Of a DNA stretch of 64,000 nt, positions 29,300 through 37,498 are shown one piece after another. Below the pieces are notes generated by a model that worked only from the letters and a program-made list of their open reading frames with translations, did not search any database and was not told where the DNA came from. Positions within the stretch are counted from its first letter, which is position 1; each line of letters begins with the position of its first letter. The stretch is from Azospirillum sp. B510 (GTDB lineage: Bacteria > Pseudomonadota > Alphaproteobacteria > Azospirillales > Azospirillaceae). Where the stretch lies: contig NC_013854.1 in the NCBI RefSeq assembly GCF_000010725.1, forward strand, positions 2,261,001 to 2,325,000. Direction: 5' to 3'. The position numbers and the translations under genes were made by a program.

Positions 29300-29962
29300 T
29301 TACCCCGCCACCGCGGCGATCGGGTTGCCGAGCGCCTTGTCCAAATAATCGTCCACCTGCGTCGCCAGATCGTCGGTACGGTTGACGAAGAAATGGCTGG
29401 CGCCGGGGACGACGCGGTGATCGATGCGGATGTCCTTCTGGTGCGACAGCTTGGTCACCAGCTTGGTCACCGCGGCCTGGGGCACCACCTCGTCCTTGTC
29501 GCCATGGATGATCAGGCCCGAGGACGGGCACGGCGCCAGGAAGGAGAAGTCGAACAGGTTGGCCGGTGGCGAAACCGAGACGAAACCGTCGATCTCGGGA
29601 CGGCGCATCAGCAACTGCATGCCGATCCAGGCGCCGAAGGATACCCCGCCGATCCAGCAGAGCGGCGCGTTGGGATTGTAGGTCTGCAACCAGTCCAGCG
29701 CCGCCGCCGCGTCGGCCAGCTCCCCTTCCCCCTTGTCATAGGTGCCCTGGCTGCGCCCGACACCGCGGAAGTTGAAGCGGAGCGCCGAGTAGCCGCGCTT
29801 GGTGAAGGACTGGAACAGGGTGAAGACCACCTTGTTGTTCATCGTCCCATTGTGCTGCGGGTGCGGGTGCAACAGCAGCGCGACCGGGGCGTTCGGCTGC
29901 TTGCCGTGGGTGTAACGGCCTTCCAGGCGACCGGCGGGACCGTTGAAGAGCACTTCAGGCAT
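29300..29962 (-). CDS. Alpha/beta-fold hydrolase (COG2945-like)
   Basis: A 220-aa cytoplasmic serine hydrolase. It begins MPEVLFNGPAGRLEGRY, has VALLLHPHPQHNGTMNNKV, the nucleophile elbow GGVSFGAW (Ser), the acid strand IIHGDKDEVVP and the catalytic His in GASHFF. The family is widespread in alphaproteobacteria and of unknown substrate. The start at 29962 reproduces the family N-terminus; a longer in-frame version to 30103 lacks conservation. It is divergent from cysE. Confidence 0.88.
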   Translation of the reverse strand: MPEVLFNGPAGRLEGRYTHGKQPNAPVALLLHPHPQHNGTMNNKVVFTLFQSFTKRGYSALRFNFRGVGRSQGTYDKGEGELADAAAALDWLQTYNPNAPLCWIGGVSFGAWIGMQLLMRRPEIDGFVSVSPPANLFDFSFLAPCPSSGLIIHGDKDEVVPQAAVTKLVTKLSHQKDIRIDHRVVPGASHFFVNRTDDLATQVDDYLDKALGNPIAAVAG

Positions 29963-30110
29963 GGGAACGACGTTCCTGACGCGAACAAAGGGTTGTTGGA
30001 ACCACCACGGCGACCGGCCGGACTTCATCCGGCAAACCACCCCGGCGCATGGGCCTGCGGACCCGTCACGGATTTTCCCGGCTTGGAGTGGGGTTTTCCG
30101 CATACAATTC

Positions 30111-30139
30111 TTGACCGTTTTGCTTGGTCATCATATATG
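30111..30139 (+). promoter_or_regulatory. Predicted promoter with overlapping palindrome upstream of cysE-iscR
   Basis: TTGACC (30111-30116), a 17-bp spacer and TATATG (30134-30139) resemble a sigma-70 promoter. An inverted repeat TGACC-N9-GGTCA (30112-30130) overlaps the -35 and spacer, a good place for a repressor. It lies 168 bp before cysE in a 344-bp divergent gap in which I see no gene. An IscR-like regulator is encoded two genes on, so autoregulation is a natural idea, but the repeat is not the classical IscR box. Confidence 0.5.
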
Positions 30140-30306
30140 CGTCGTAACGTCCTCCGGGACAACCCGCCCGACCCGCCCGATCGGCCCCAGCGTTAGCGGA
30201 GCCGGCCGGAAGTCCGGGTCCCTGCCGGGCGGATTCGCAAGGGTCCGAACCGGAAGGTCCTGAACCGCATGGGTCCGACAGGCCGAAAACCGGGCGCGGG
30301 CGGCCG

Positions 30307-31107
30307 ATGAGAGCGGCGGACTATACCACGGCGGGTGATGGCGTGTTCAAGCATCTTCGCGAAGAGATCGATGGGATCATGGCGCGCGACCCCGCCGCGC
30401 GGTCCCGGCTGGAGGTGGCGCTCTGCTATCCCGGCCTGCACGCGATCCTGTTCCACCGCATCGCCCGCCGCGCCCGCGACGCCGGCTGGCACCTGACCGC
30501 CCGCCTCGTCTCGCAGATCGCCCGCTCGCTGACCGGCATCGAAATCCACCCCGGCGCCACCATCGGCCGCCGCTTCTTCATCGATCACGGCATGGGGGTG
30601 GTGATCGGCGAGACGGCCGAGATCGGCGATGACGTCATGCTCTATCACGGGGTGACGCTGGGCGGCACCTCGCTCAGTCCCGGCAAGCGCCATCCGACGC
30701 TGGGCGACGGCGTGATCGTCGGCGCCGGCGCCAAGATCCTGGGCGCCATCACCATCGGCCGCGGCGCCCGCATCGGCGCGAACGCGGTGGTGGTGGCCGA
30801 CGTGCCGGCCGATACCGCCGTCGTCGGCATCCCGGCCAGACCGGTGGTGCCGCGCGATGGCGCGGAAACCCGGAAATTCATGCCCTACGGCACTCCCCGC
30901 GGCGAAATCCCCGACCCGGTGGCGCATGCGCTGAGCGGCCTGCTCGACCAGATGTCGGCGCTGCGGGCCCGCGTCGACGCGTTGGAGGTCACAGGGCCCG
31001 CCGGCCGACCCCGCTCAACCCCGACACCGTTCGACGCCTCACCATCATTCGGAACGGTGGCATCCCACACCGTCGGGATGCACGAAACACAAGGAGAAAC
31101 GCGATGA
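30307..31107 (+). CDS. cysE: Serine O-acetyltransferase
   Basis: CysE makes O-acetylserine from serine and acetyl-CoA, the precursor of cysteine. The 266-aa protein has an N-terminal helical part and a left-handed beta-helix of hexapeptide repeats (about 80-180: [34 protein letters not shown]... GVTLGGTSL... [18 protein letters not shown]). An extended C-terminal tail rich in Pro/Thr is unusual for the family. The ATG at 30307 is used; a GTG at 30343 (VFKHLREEI) matches the common family N-terminus and may be the true start. The gene overlaps iscR by 4 bp (ATGA), linking cysteine supply to Fe-S control. Confidence 0.93.
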   Translation: MRAADYTTAGDGVFKHLREEIDGIMARDPAARSRLEVALCYPGLHAILFHRIARRARDAGWHLTARLVSQIARSLTGIEIHPGATIGRRFFIDHGMGVVIGETAEIGDDVMLYHGVTLGGTSLSPGKRHPTLGDGVIVGAGAKILGAITIGRGARIGANAVVVADVPADTAVVGIPARPVVPRDGAETRKFMPYGTPRGEIPDPVAHALSGLLDQMSALRARVDALEVTGPAGRPRSTPTPFDASPSFGTVASHTVGMHETQGETR

Positions 31108-31580
31108 GACTCAGCACCAAGGGACGCTATGCCGTGATGGCGATGGTCGATCTGGCCGCCACCAGCCAGGGCAGCCCGGTCGCGCTGGCCGACATCGCGG
31201 AGCGGCAGGAGATCTCGCTCTCCTACCTGGAACAGCTGTTCGCCAAGCTGCGCAAGGGCGGTCTGGTCAAGAGCGTGCGCGGCCCCGGCGGCGGCTATCT
31301 GCTGGCTCATCCGGCCGACGCCACCCGCGTGTCCGACATCATCCTGGCGGTGGACGAACCGATCCGCACCACCCGCTGCGCCAACGGCACGCCGCAGGGC
31401 TGCCGCACCAACCGCTCGCGCTGCCTGACCCATGACCTGTGGGAGGAGCTGGGCAACCAGATCCACATGTATCTCAGCTCGGTCACCGTGGCCGACGTGG
31501 TGGAACGGCGGATCATCGGCACCAGCGGCCTGGCCCTGCTGCGCCCCGCCCCGGCCGCCGAGACCGTCGCCGCCGAATGA
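31104..31580 (+). CDS. iscR: Rrf2-family regulator, IscR-like
   Basis: A 158-aa winged-helix regulator ([18 protein letters not shown]... [29 protein letters not shown]) that keeps the cluster ligands of IscR: Cys92, Cys100, Cys107 and His110 in [10 protein letters not shown]...CLTH. The spacing of the first two cysteines is wider than in E. coli. It should bind a [2Fe-2S] cluster and repress Fe-S biogenesis genes when clusters are plentiful. It overlaps cysE by 4 bp and precedes a cysteine desulfurase, so it sits inside its presumed target operon. Confidence 0.9.
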   Translation: MRLSTKGRYAVMAMVDLAATSQGSPVALADIAERQEISLSYLEQLFAKLRKGGLVKSVRGPGGGYLLAHPADATRVSDIILAVDEPIRTTRCANGTPQGCRTNRSRCLTHDLWEELGNQIHMYLSSVTVADVVERRIIGTSGLALLRPAPAAETVAAE

Positions 31581-31612
31581 GCATGGCCTTCGCACATGAG
31601 CGTGCCTGAAAA

Positions 31613-32758
31613 GTGACCATCCCCCCCGTCACCCCGTTCCAACGGACCGGCGTCTATCTGGACCACAACGCCACCACTCCCTTGAGGCCGGAAGTCAGGG
31701 CGGCGATGGGTCAGGCGATGGATCTGGTCGGCAACCCGTCCTCCGTTCACGCCTTCGGCCGCAGCACCCGCCGGGCGGTGGAGGAGGCGCGCGCCGCCGT
31801 CGCGGCCCTGGTGGGCGTCAAACCGGCGCAGGTGCTGTTCACCGGCAGCGGAACCGAGGCCAACAACTTCGCCCTGCGCGGTTTCCCCGGACGCCGCGTG
31901 CTGACCTCCGCCATCGAGCATGAGTCGGTGCTGGCCGCCTGTCGGGACGCGGCGCGCTTCGGCGTCAACCGCGACGGTATGGTCGATCTGGACGAGTTGA
32001 AACGCCGGCTTGGCGGGCCCGCTTCGGCCCTGGTCTCGCTGATGCTCGTCAACAACGAGACCGGGGTGATCCAGCCGGTGGCGGACGCCGCGCGGATCGC
32101 CCACGCCCACGGCGCGCTGATTCATTGCGACGCCGTGCAGGCCGCCGGACGGTTGCCGCTGTCCTTGCGGGACCTCGGCGTCGACCTGATGACGCTGTCG
32201 GCCCACAAGCTCGGCGGCCCGACCGGCGTCGGCGCCCTGATCCTGGCGGAAGGGCTGGAGCCGGAGGCGCTGATCCGCGGCGGCGGGCAGGAGCGGCGCA
32301 AGCGGGCCGGCACCGAGAATCTGCTGGGCATCGTCGGCTTCGGCGCCGCCGCGCGGCTGGCTCTGGACGGGTTGGCGGAGGCGATGGAGGCCGCCAACCT
32401 CGCCTCGCTGCGCAACCGGCTGGAGCGGGAGGCGCTGGCCGCCATGCCGCGCGCCCGGGTGATGGGGGCCGGCGCGCCCCGTGTCGCCAACACCAGCTGC
32501 CTGATGCTTCCCGGCCTGCCCGGCGAGACCCAGGTGATGACGCTGGACCTTGCCGGGGTGGCGGTCAGCGCCGGATCGGCCTGTTCCAGCGGCAAGGTCA
32601 AGCCCTCCCATGTGCTGGCGGCGATGGGCGAGGACGACGGCTGCGCCGCCAGCGCGATCCGGATCAGCCTGGGCTGGACCAGCGACGACGAGGCGGTCGA
32701 CCGCTTCCTGACGGCCTGGACCGCGATGGCCCGGCGAAGCACGCCCGCGCATGGCTGA
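31613..32758 (+). CDS. Cysteine desulfurase (IscS/NifS type)
   Basis: A 381-aa PLP enzyme that releases sulfur from cysteine as a persulfide for Fe-S clusters and thiolated tRNA. It begins YLDHNATTPLRPEV, has FTGSGTEANNFAL, SAIEHESVL, the PLP lysine near residue 199 in LSAHKLGGPTG, RAGTENLLGI, and the active-site Cys near 324 in SAGSACSSGK. The start is GTG at 31613. Neighbours iscR, hscB, fdx and mnmA fit a role in both cluster assembly and tRNA thiolation. Subgroup (IscS or NifS) is left open, so no symbol is given. Confidence 0.92.
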   Translation: MTIPPVTPFQRTGVYLDHNATTPLRPEVRAAMGQAMDLVGNPSSVHAFGRSTRRAVEEARAAVAALVGVKPAQVLFTGSGTEANNFALRGFPGRRVLTSAIEHESVLAACRDAARFGVNRDGMVDLDELKRRLGGPASALVSLMLVNNETGVIQPVADAARIAHAHGALIHCDAVQAAGRLPLSLRDLGVDLMTLSAHKLGGPTGVGALILAEGLEPEALIRGGGQERRKRAGTENLLGIVGFGAAARLALDGLAEAMEAANLASLRNRLEREALAAMPRARVMGAGAPRVANTSCLMLPGLPGETQVMTLDLAGVAVSAGSACSSGKVKPSHVLAAMGEDDGCAASAIRISLGWTSDDEAVDRFLTAWTAMARRSTPAHG

Positions 32759-32939
32759 GGTCCCTCCCCACGTCTCAAGGCCGCGCGACCATCTGTCCCC
32801 CTATCCGGAAAGCGGGCATTCGCGCATTGCGCCGGATGTGGCTTCTGGGTATGACCCGGCGGAAGGCCCGCCGGCTGGCGGCCCGACGGACATTCCGGAT
32901 GGGCGCCCCCGATGGCAATGGGAGCATCCTTTCGGGTAA
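32751..32939 (+). CDS. Possible small protein, unknown
   Basis: A 62-codon frame whose ATG overlaps the end of the desulfurase gene by 8 bp, a typical operon arrangement. The peptide is Pro/Gly-rich and ends RPRWQWEHPFG, with no recognisable domain. Third-position G/C is lower than in its neighbours, so it may not be a gene. This is where iscU would be expected in a classical isc operon, but the peptide shows no IscU features. Confidence 0.3.
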   Translation: MAEVPPHVSRPRDHLSPYPESGHSRIAPDVASGYDPAEGPPAGGPTDIPDGRPRWQWEHPFG

Positions 32940-32985
32940 ATGCTATCATCGGCCAACCCTTTCGGCGTTTTGACGGACTGCGCGC

Positions 32986-33675
32986 ATGACCCGTTCCACC
33001 TCAGGCCCGCCCGGCAACAGCGGCGGCGGCATTTCCGGCGCCATCGCCGGCGATCTGGAGCCTTGCGGCACCTGCGGCCGCTCGGTGGCGCCGCGGGCCC
33101 TGTTCTGCCATGCCTGCGGCGCGGCGCAGCCGCCGCGACCGCTCGACCCCTTCACCCGGCTGGGGCTGGAACGCCGCTTCGACATCGATCTGGAGCAGTT
33201 GGCCAAGCAGCATGCTGGCTTCACCCGGGCGATGGATCCGGAGCGCTTCGCCGCCCGCGGCCCGCGCCAGCAGGCCAACGCCAAGGCCCAGACCGACGCC
33301 CTGCAAAAGGCGTATGAGGTGCTGCGCGACCCCATCCGCCGCGCCCATGCCTTGCTGACCCTGTTGGGCGGGACGCCCGCAGCCGGCGGCGTGGCCGAAA
33401 ATGGCGACGAGGAGATCGCCGACCTCGCCACCCGGCTGGTCCGCGCCGACGACGCGCTGGAGCTGGACCGCATCGGGCTGGACCTCGGCCAGCGGATCGA
33501 GTCCTGCATCAAATATCTCGCCCCCGCCTTCCGTAAGGCGCAGACGGCCTCCGCCCCGGACAGCCCGTCGGCATTCGACGGCGCCGCCCGCATCCTGGCG
33601 CGGCTGGAGCGGCTGGAATCCCTGGCCGCCGAGGTCCGCGACCGCCGCGCCGCCCGGACGCCGCCGCGCGCCTGA
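32986..33675 (+). CDS. hscB: HscB-like Fe-S co-chaperone with zinc ribbon and degenerate J domain
   Basis: A 229-aa protein. Residues 27-44 form a four-cysteine ribbon (C27xxC30, C41xxC44) followed by AQPP and the J domain (about 54-115, LDPFTRLGLERRFDIDLEQL... KAYEVLRDPIRRAHALLTLLG), then the helical HscB C-terminal domain that would hold the scaffold protein IscU. At the place of the essential HPD tripeptide the sequence reads DPE (84-86), so stimulation of an Hsp70 ATPase is doubtful. The N-terminal ribbon resembles that of eukaryotic HSCB. No hscA or iscU is in the cluster. Confidence 0.85.
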   Translation: MTRSTSGPPGNSGGGISGAIAGDLEPCGTCGRSVAPRALFCHACGAAQPPRPLDPFTRLGLERRFDIDLEQLAKQHAGFTRAMDPERFAARGPRQQANAKAQTDALQKAYEVLRDPIRRAHALLTLLGGTPAAGGVAENGDEEIADLATRLVRADDALELDRIGLDLGQRIESCIKYLAPAFRKAQTASAPDSPSAFDGAARILARLERLESLAAEVRDRRAARTPPRA

Positions 33676-33738
33676 AGCGGGCGCCGGCCTTGCACCTCCC
33701 TTGAAACCGCTAGGCAACCTTAGAAGAACGAGGACCCC

Positions 33739-34068
33739 ATGCCCAAGATGACCTTCATCGAGACCGACGGCACCCGCCGCGAGGTGGACGCTCCGCTCGG
33801 CCTGTCCGTGCTGGAGATCGCGCACAAGAACAGCCTGGACCTGGAAGGCGCCTGCGAGGGCTCGCTGGCCTGCTCCACCTGCCATGTCGTGATCGAGCCG
33901 GAATGGTTCGACGTCCTGCCGGAAGCGCAGGAGGACGAGGAGGACATGCTGGACCTCGCCTTCGGCCTGACCAAGACCTCGCGCCTGGGCTGCCAGATCA
34001 TCATGACCGAGGAGCTGGACGGTCTGGTCGTCCGCCTGCCGGGTGGCAGCAACAACGCGATGAAGTGA
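33739..34068 (+). CDS. fdx: [2Fe-2S] ferredoxin, adrenodoxin/Isc type
   Basis: A 109-aa electron carrier with cluster ligands Cys39, Cys45, Cys48 ([10 protein letters not shown]) and Cys85 (RLGCQI), the adrenodoxin-type spacing. The acidic patch [13 protein letters not shown] between them is typical of Isc ferredoxins. It supplies electrons for sulfur reduction during Fe-S assembly on the desulfurase/scaffold complex. It follows hscB by 63 bp. Confidence 0.94.
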   Translation: MPKMTFIETDGTRREVDAPLGLSVLEIAHKNSLDLEGACEGSLACSTCHVVIEPEWFDVLPEAQEDEEDMLDLAFGLTKTSRLGCQIIMTEELDGLVVRLPGGSNNAMK

Positions 34069-34216
34069 CGGTCCAGGGGAGCCCTGTTCCGGCCGCCGGA
34101 TGCCGCGTCATGCGATGCGGTTCCGGCGGCTTTCTTGTGACCGCCCCGCTCCCACCGTTGCCCCCCGCGCTGATTTCCTCCTTTCCCGGGCGCCTGCCCG
34201 TACCATATAGGGCGCC

Positions 34217-35392
34217 ATGAACTCCCTCGGCCTTTCCAAGCGCCCCCAGGACACCCGCGTCGTCGTCGCGATGTCCGGCGGGGTGGATTCCTCCGTCACC
34301 GCCGCCGTGCTGCGGGAGGAGGGCTATGACGTCGTCGGCATCACGCTGCAACTCTATGACCACGGCCTCGCCTTGCAGAAGCCGGGAGCCTGTTGTGCCG
34401 GCCAGGACATCTACGACGCCCGTCAGGTCGCCGACCGCATCGGCATTCCGCATTACGTCCTGGATTACGAGGGCCGCTTCAGCCAGGACGTGATGGATGA
34501 TTTCGCCGACAGCTATCTGCGCGGCGAGACGCCGATCCCCTGCGTGCGCTGCAACCAGCGGGTCAAATTCCGCGACCTGCTGAATACCGCCCGTGACCTC
34601 GGCGCCGACGCGCTGGCCACCGGCCATTACGTCCGCCGCATCGCCGGGCCGCGGGGCGCCGAGTTGCACCGCGCCGTCGATCCGGCCAAGGACCAGAGCT
34701 ATTTCCTGTTCGCCACCACGCGCGAACAGTTGGAGTTCCTACGCTTCCCGCTCGGCGGCCTGACCAAGCCGGAGACCCGGGCGCTGGCCGGGCGCCACGG
34801 GCTGGAAGTGGCGGCCAAGCCCGACAGCCAGGACATCTGCTTCGTCCCCAACGGCAATTATGCCGAGGTGGTGGCGAAGCTGCGCCCCGGTTCGGTCGAG
34901 CCCGGCGACATCGTCCATGTCGACGGCCGGGTGCTGGGCCGGCACAAGGGCGTCGTCCATTACACGGTTGGCCAGCGCAAGGGGCTGGGCATCGGCGGCA
35001 TCCGCGGCCAGGAGGAGGAGGCGCTCTATGTCGTCCGCCTGGAACCCGCCCGCCGCCGCGTCGTCGTCGGTCCGCGCCGCGACCTCGCCCGGTCGCTGGT
35101 GATGGTGCGCGACGTGAACTGGCTGGGCTCCGATCCGGCCCCCGATCAGGCGGACGGCGCCGGCCTCGAAGTGTCGGTGAAGCTGCGCTCGGCCCAGCCC
35201 GCCGCCCCCGCCCTGTGGCATGCCGGCCCGGACGGCACCGCGCGGGTGGAGTTGCGGGAGCCCCAGCACGGCATCGCCCCCGGCCAGGCCTGCGTCGTCT
35301 ATCAGGGCGACCGGGTGCTGGGCGGCGGCTGGATTTCCGGCACCGCCGGGACTGTGGCCGAAGGGGTGGAGAGCGGCGAAACGGCGTCCTGA
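34217..35392 (+). CDS. mnmA: tRNA-specific 2-thiouridylase
   Basis: MnmA makes 2-thiouridine at wobble position 34 of tRNA-Lys, -Glu and -Gln using ATP and persulfide sulfur. The 391-aa protein has the PP-loop [15 protein letters not shown], the tRNA-binding [10 protein letters not shown] with one catalytic Cys, the second Cys in DSQDICFVP, and C-terminal beta-barrel domains ([11 protein letters not shown]... YVVRLEP). Its place after cysteine desulfurase, hscB and fdx fits the sulfur-relay dependence of the enzyme. Confidence 0.96.
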   Translation: MNSLGLSKRPQDTRVVVAMSGGVDSSVTAAVLREEGYDVVGITLQLYDHGLALQKPGACCAGQDIYDARQVADRIGIPHYVLDYEGRFSQDVMDDFADSYLRGETPIPCVRCNQRVKFRDLLNTARDLGADALATGHYVRRIAGPRGAELHRAVDPAKDQSYFLFATTREQLEFLRFPLGGLTKPETRALAGRHGLEVAAKPDSQDICFVPNGNYAEVVAKLRPGSVEPGDIVHVDGRVLGRHKGVVHYTVGQRKGLGIGGIRGQEEEALYVVRLEPARRRVVVGPRRDLARSLVMVRDVNWLGSDPAPDQADGAGLEVSVKLRSAQPAAPALWHAGPDGTARVELREPQHGIAPGQACVVYQGDRVLGGGWISGTAGTVAEGVESGETAS

Positions 35393-35457
35393 ATCAGAGG
35401 GTTATGCGGCTTCCCGGCGGCCGGCCGGAAAAAAACGCATCCCCCGAAAATTCCGCG

Positions 35458-35487
35458 TTGACAGGCCAAGTCGCCCTATCCTATATA
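35458..35487 (+). promoter_or_regulatory. Strong sigma-70-type promoter for the tRNA gene
   Basis: TTGACA (35458-35463), an 18-bp spacer and TATATA (35482-35487) lie 75 bp before the tRNA. The elements are close to consensus and sit in the only gap between mnmA and the tRNA. Confidence 0.75.
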
Positions 35488-35561
35488 GCGGCTCCCGGCG
35501 GCGACGACGGGACAGGATGGTAGCCGACGGCGGCGGAAACGTCGACAAAGGCGCTCTCGAT

Positions 35562-35636
35562 GGCAGCGTAGCTCAGTGGTAGAGCAGGGGAATCATAATC
35601 CCTTGGTCGGGGGTTCAAATCCCTCCGCTGCTACCA
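35562..35636 (+). tRNA. tRNA with anticodon CAT (probably elongator Met)
   Basis: A complete 75-nt cloverleaf: acceptor GGCAGCG pairing with CGCTGCT, D arm GCTC-AGTGGTA-GAGC, anticodon stem GGGGA/TCCCT with loop ATCATAA (anticodon CAT at 35594-35596), T arm with TTCAAAT, and encoded CCA. The first acceptor pair is G-U. CAT can mean elongator Met or lysidine-modified Ile2; initiator features are absent. The 3' half is also the prophage attachment site and encodes, on the other strand, the C-terminus of the integrase. Confidence 0.93.
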
Positions 35637-37230
35637 TCTGGACAGTAATATGTCCCTGCAAAACCTCTCCAGGCTTGCGCCTGGGGAGGTTTAGCATTTC
35701 TGCGATCAGCCCGACCAGACGCAGCTCGTATTTCCCCCGCCCGTTTAGCGGGTGCACCTCTACCCGGTCGACGATCCGGCGCAGCAGCGTGATCGCCTCC
35801 ATGCGCTCCGACTCCACCCCGCCCAGCGCCCGCTCCAAGATCTCGACTTCCTGCCGATAGCCGTTCGCGGCCGACGGATGGAGGGTGACAACCGTGTCCT
35901 CCTGCTCGCACTGCGCAATGTCGCGTTCGAGCCGAACGCGCTCCGACTCCAGCTCGGCCAGTCGCGTCTTGAGCTTCGGCGTCACCAGGCCCTCGGTGAT
36001 GGCGTCGACGATCCGCTCTATCTGCTTGGTCACGTCCGCAAGGCGCGTGGTCGCCTCCGTGCGCTTCCGGCGGCTGGCCGCCTCCAGCTGCTGGCGCTCG
36101 GCGTGGTAGAGGCGCACGAACTCCGCGATGGAGGCGGGCGACATCAGCTTCTCCTTGATGCCCGCCAGCACGCGCTGCTCCAGCGCCTCGATCTTGACGG
36201 TGCGGTTGTTCGAGCAGGCGCCGGCTCCCGACTCGCGATGTGTGCTGCATCCCATATAGTCCTGGGTCTTCACCACATAGGAGCCGCCACAGACGGCGCA
36301 GCGCACCAGACCCGACAGCAGATGCTTTGCCCGCGGCCGGGCGGTCAGAGGAAGCCGGGCGTGCTCCTCCTTCACGGCCTGGACGGCGTGCCACACCTCG
36401 TCCGTGACGATGCGCAGATCCGGCACCTCCACCACCGTCCATTTTTCCGGCGGGTTCAGGCGCGGGACGCGCTTACCTGTCTCCGGGTCCTTGACGAACG
36501 TCTGCCGGTTATAGACCAGCCTCCCGATATACAGGGCGTTCCAGAGGATGCCGTTCCCCCGTGCCTTGTTCCCGTTGATGGCGCTGGCGAGCCACGCCTT
36601 GCCGGTCGGCGACGGTATGCCCTCGCGGTTGAGGTCGGACACGATGGACCGCGGCCCCCTGCCGGCGGCGTACTCCCGGAAGATGCGGCGCACCACCTCC
36701 GCCTGTGCCTCGTTGATGACGCGCTTCCCGCGGATCGGCTCGCCCTTCGCGTCGAACTCGCGCACGACCTCGTAGCCGTAGGAGAGGCCGCCGGCCATCT
36801 CCCCCTGTAGCGCCCTTCCCTGCTGGCCGCGTCGCACCTTCTGCGCCAGATCGCGGAGGAAGAGGGCGTTCATCGTGCCCTTGAGGCCGACGTGCAACTC
36901 GCTGATGGCGCCTTCCGAGACGGTGATAAGCTGGACGCCAGCGAACGACAGGCGCTTGTGAATGCCGGCGATGTCTTCTTGGTCGCGCGACAGGCGGTCC
37001 AGGGCTTCCGCCACGATGGCGTCGCACAGCCCGGCGCGGGCGTCTTCAAGCAGCCGCATCGCGTTGGGGCGGGATTTCAGGTGCGCGCCACTGATGGCGT
37101 AATCGGCGTAGACCTCCACCACCGAGCCGCCGAGTCGGGCGGCATGCTCCCGGCACAGCCGGATCTGATCGTCGATGCTCCGCTCGTGCTGGTTCTCGCT
37201 GCTGTACCGAGCGTAGATCGCGATCCGCAT
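35593..37230 (-). CDS. Large serine recombinase (phage integrase)
   Basis: A 545-aa site-specific recombinase. The resolvase domain (1-150) has IYARYSSENQ with the nucleophilic Ser at about 10, SIDDQI and AEALDRLSRDQEDI. It is followed by the recombinase domain (about 160-290), a zinc ribbon (LVRCAVCGGSYVV... GCSTHRESGACSNN, about 310-345), and a coiled coil (about 370-460). The C-terminus AEGFEPPTKGL is encoded by the complement of the tRNA 3' half, and the TGA stop overlaps the anticodon loop. This shared ending is a known hallmark of integrases that sit in tRNA genes. It drives integration and, with a directionality factor, excision. Confidence 0.95.
   Translation of the reverse strand: MRIAIYARYSSENQHERSIDDQIRLCREHAARLGGSVVEVYADYAISGAHLKSRPNAMRLLEDARAGLCDAIVAEALDRLSRDQEDIAGIHKRLSFAGVQLITVSEGAISELHVGLKGTMNALFLRDLAQKVRRGQQGRALQGEMAGGLSYGYEVVREFDAKGEPIRGKRVINEAQAEVVRRIFREYAAGRGPRSIVSDLNREGIPSPTGKAWLASAINGNKARGNGILWNALYIGRLVYNRQTFVKDPETGKRVPRLNPPEKWTVVEVPDLRIVTDEVWHAVQAVKEEHARLPLTARPRAKHLLSGLVRCAVCGGSYVVKTQDYMGCSTHRESGAGACSNNRTVKIEALEQRVLAGIKEKLMSPASIAEFVRLYHAERQQLEAASRRKRTEATTRLADVTKQIERIVDAITEGLVTPKLKTRLAELESERVRLERDIAQCEQEDTVVTLHPSAANGYRQEVEILERALGGVESERMEAITLLRRIVDRVEVHPLNGRGKYELRLVGLIAEMLNLPRRKPGEVLQGHITVQMVAAEGFEPPTKGL
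35594..35636. other. Probable prophage attachment core (left end) in the tRNA 3' half
   Basis: The integrase gene runs into the tRNA and stops opposite the anticodon loop, so the crossover region should lie in the tRNA 3' half. The exact core cannot be fixed because the matching right-hand copy is outside the window. The phage-supplied half regenerates an apparently functional tRNA. Confidence 0.55.
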
Positions 37231-37232
37231 GT

Positions 37233-37388
37233 CTAACTCCGTTGCGCCTGTGCGCGAGCCTGCTGGGCTGCCTCGTGGTCACGGCGCGCCAGCTTGCGCG
37301 CCAATATCCGGATGAGGCCGTTGATCGTTTCTTGCACCACCGCCTCCGGATCGGTTGCGGCGCTGGTCGAAGTGGGGATGTGGGCCAT
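37233..37388 (-). CDS. Small protein upstream of the integrase
   Basis: A 51-aa product (MAHIPTSTSAATDPEAVVQET... ending in a basic, Ala/Gln-rich helix) whose stop is 2 bp before the integrase start. GGGAGC lies before the ATG. The frame is open up to 37415, but the shorter start has the better site. Its size, helical basic character and place suggest an excision/directionality or regulatory factor; this is inference only. Confidence 0.5.
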   Translation of the reverse strand: MAHIPTSTSAATDPEAVVQETINGLIRILARKLARRDHEAAQQARAQAQRS

Positions 37389-37425
37389 GCTTTGCGCTCC
37401 CGTGATGATGCTCACGGGGGCGACG

Positions 37426-37483
37426 ATAAGTTTTGCTTAGCGCTGCGTCAACACTGCTTAGCAACGCTTAGCGATCCGCTTAG
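37426..37483. promoter_or_regulatory. Operator cluster upstream of the integrase operon
   Basis: Contains ATAAG-N5-CTTAG (37426-37440) and three further CTTAG half-sites (37457, 37467 and 37479, spaced 10 and 12 bp), all within GCTTAGC context. The same half-sites form the repressor/Cro operators 0.5 kb away. They lie between the repressor stop and the small gene before the integrase, so the phage repressor probably controls integrase transcription. Confidence 0.6.
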
Positions 37484-37498
37484 CGTTGATCGCGTCGA

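Noticed and set aside
30111..30139. Classical IscR type 1 binding site
   Set aside because: The half-sites are 9 bp apart (TGACC-N9-GGTCA) and lack the consensus centre, so I only call it an unassigned palindrome.
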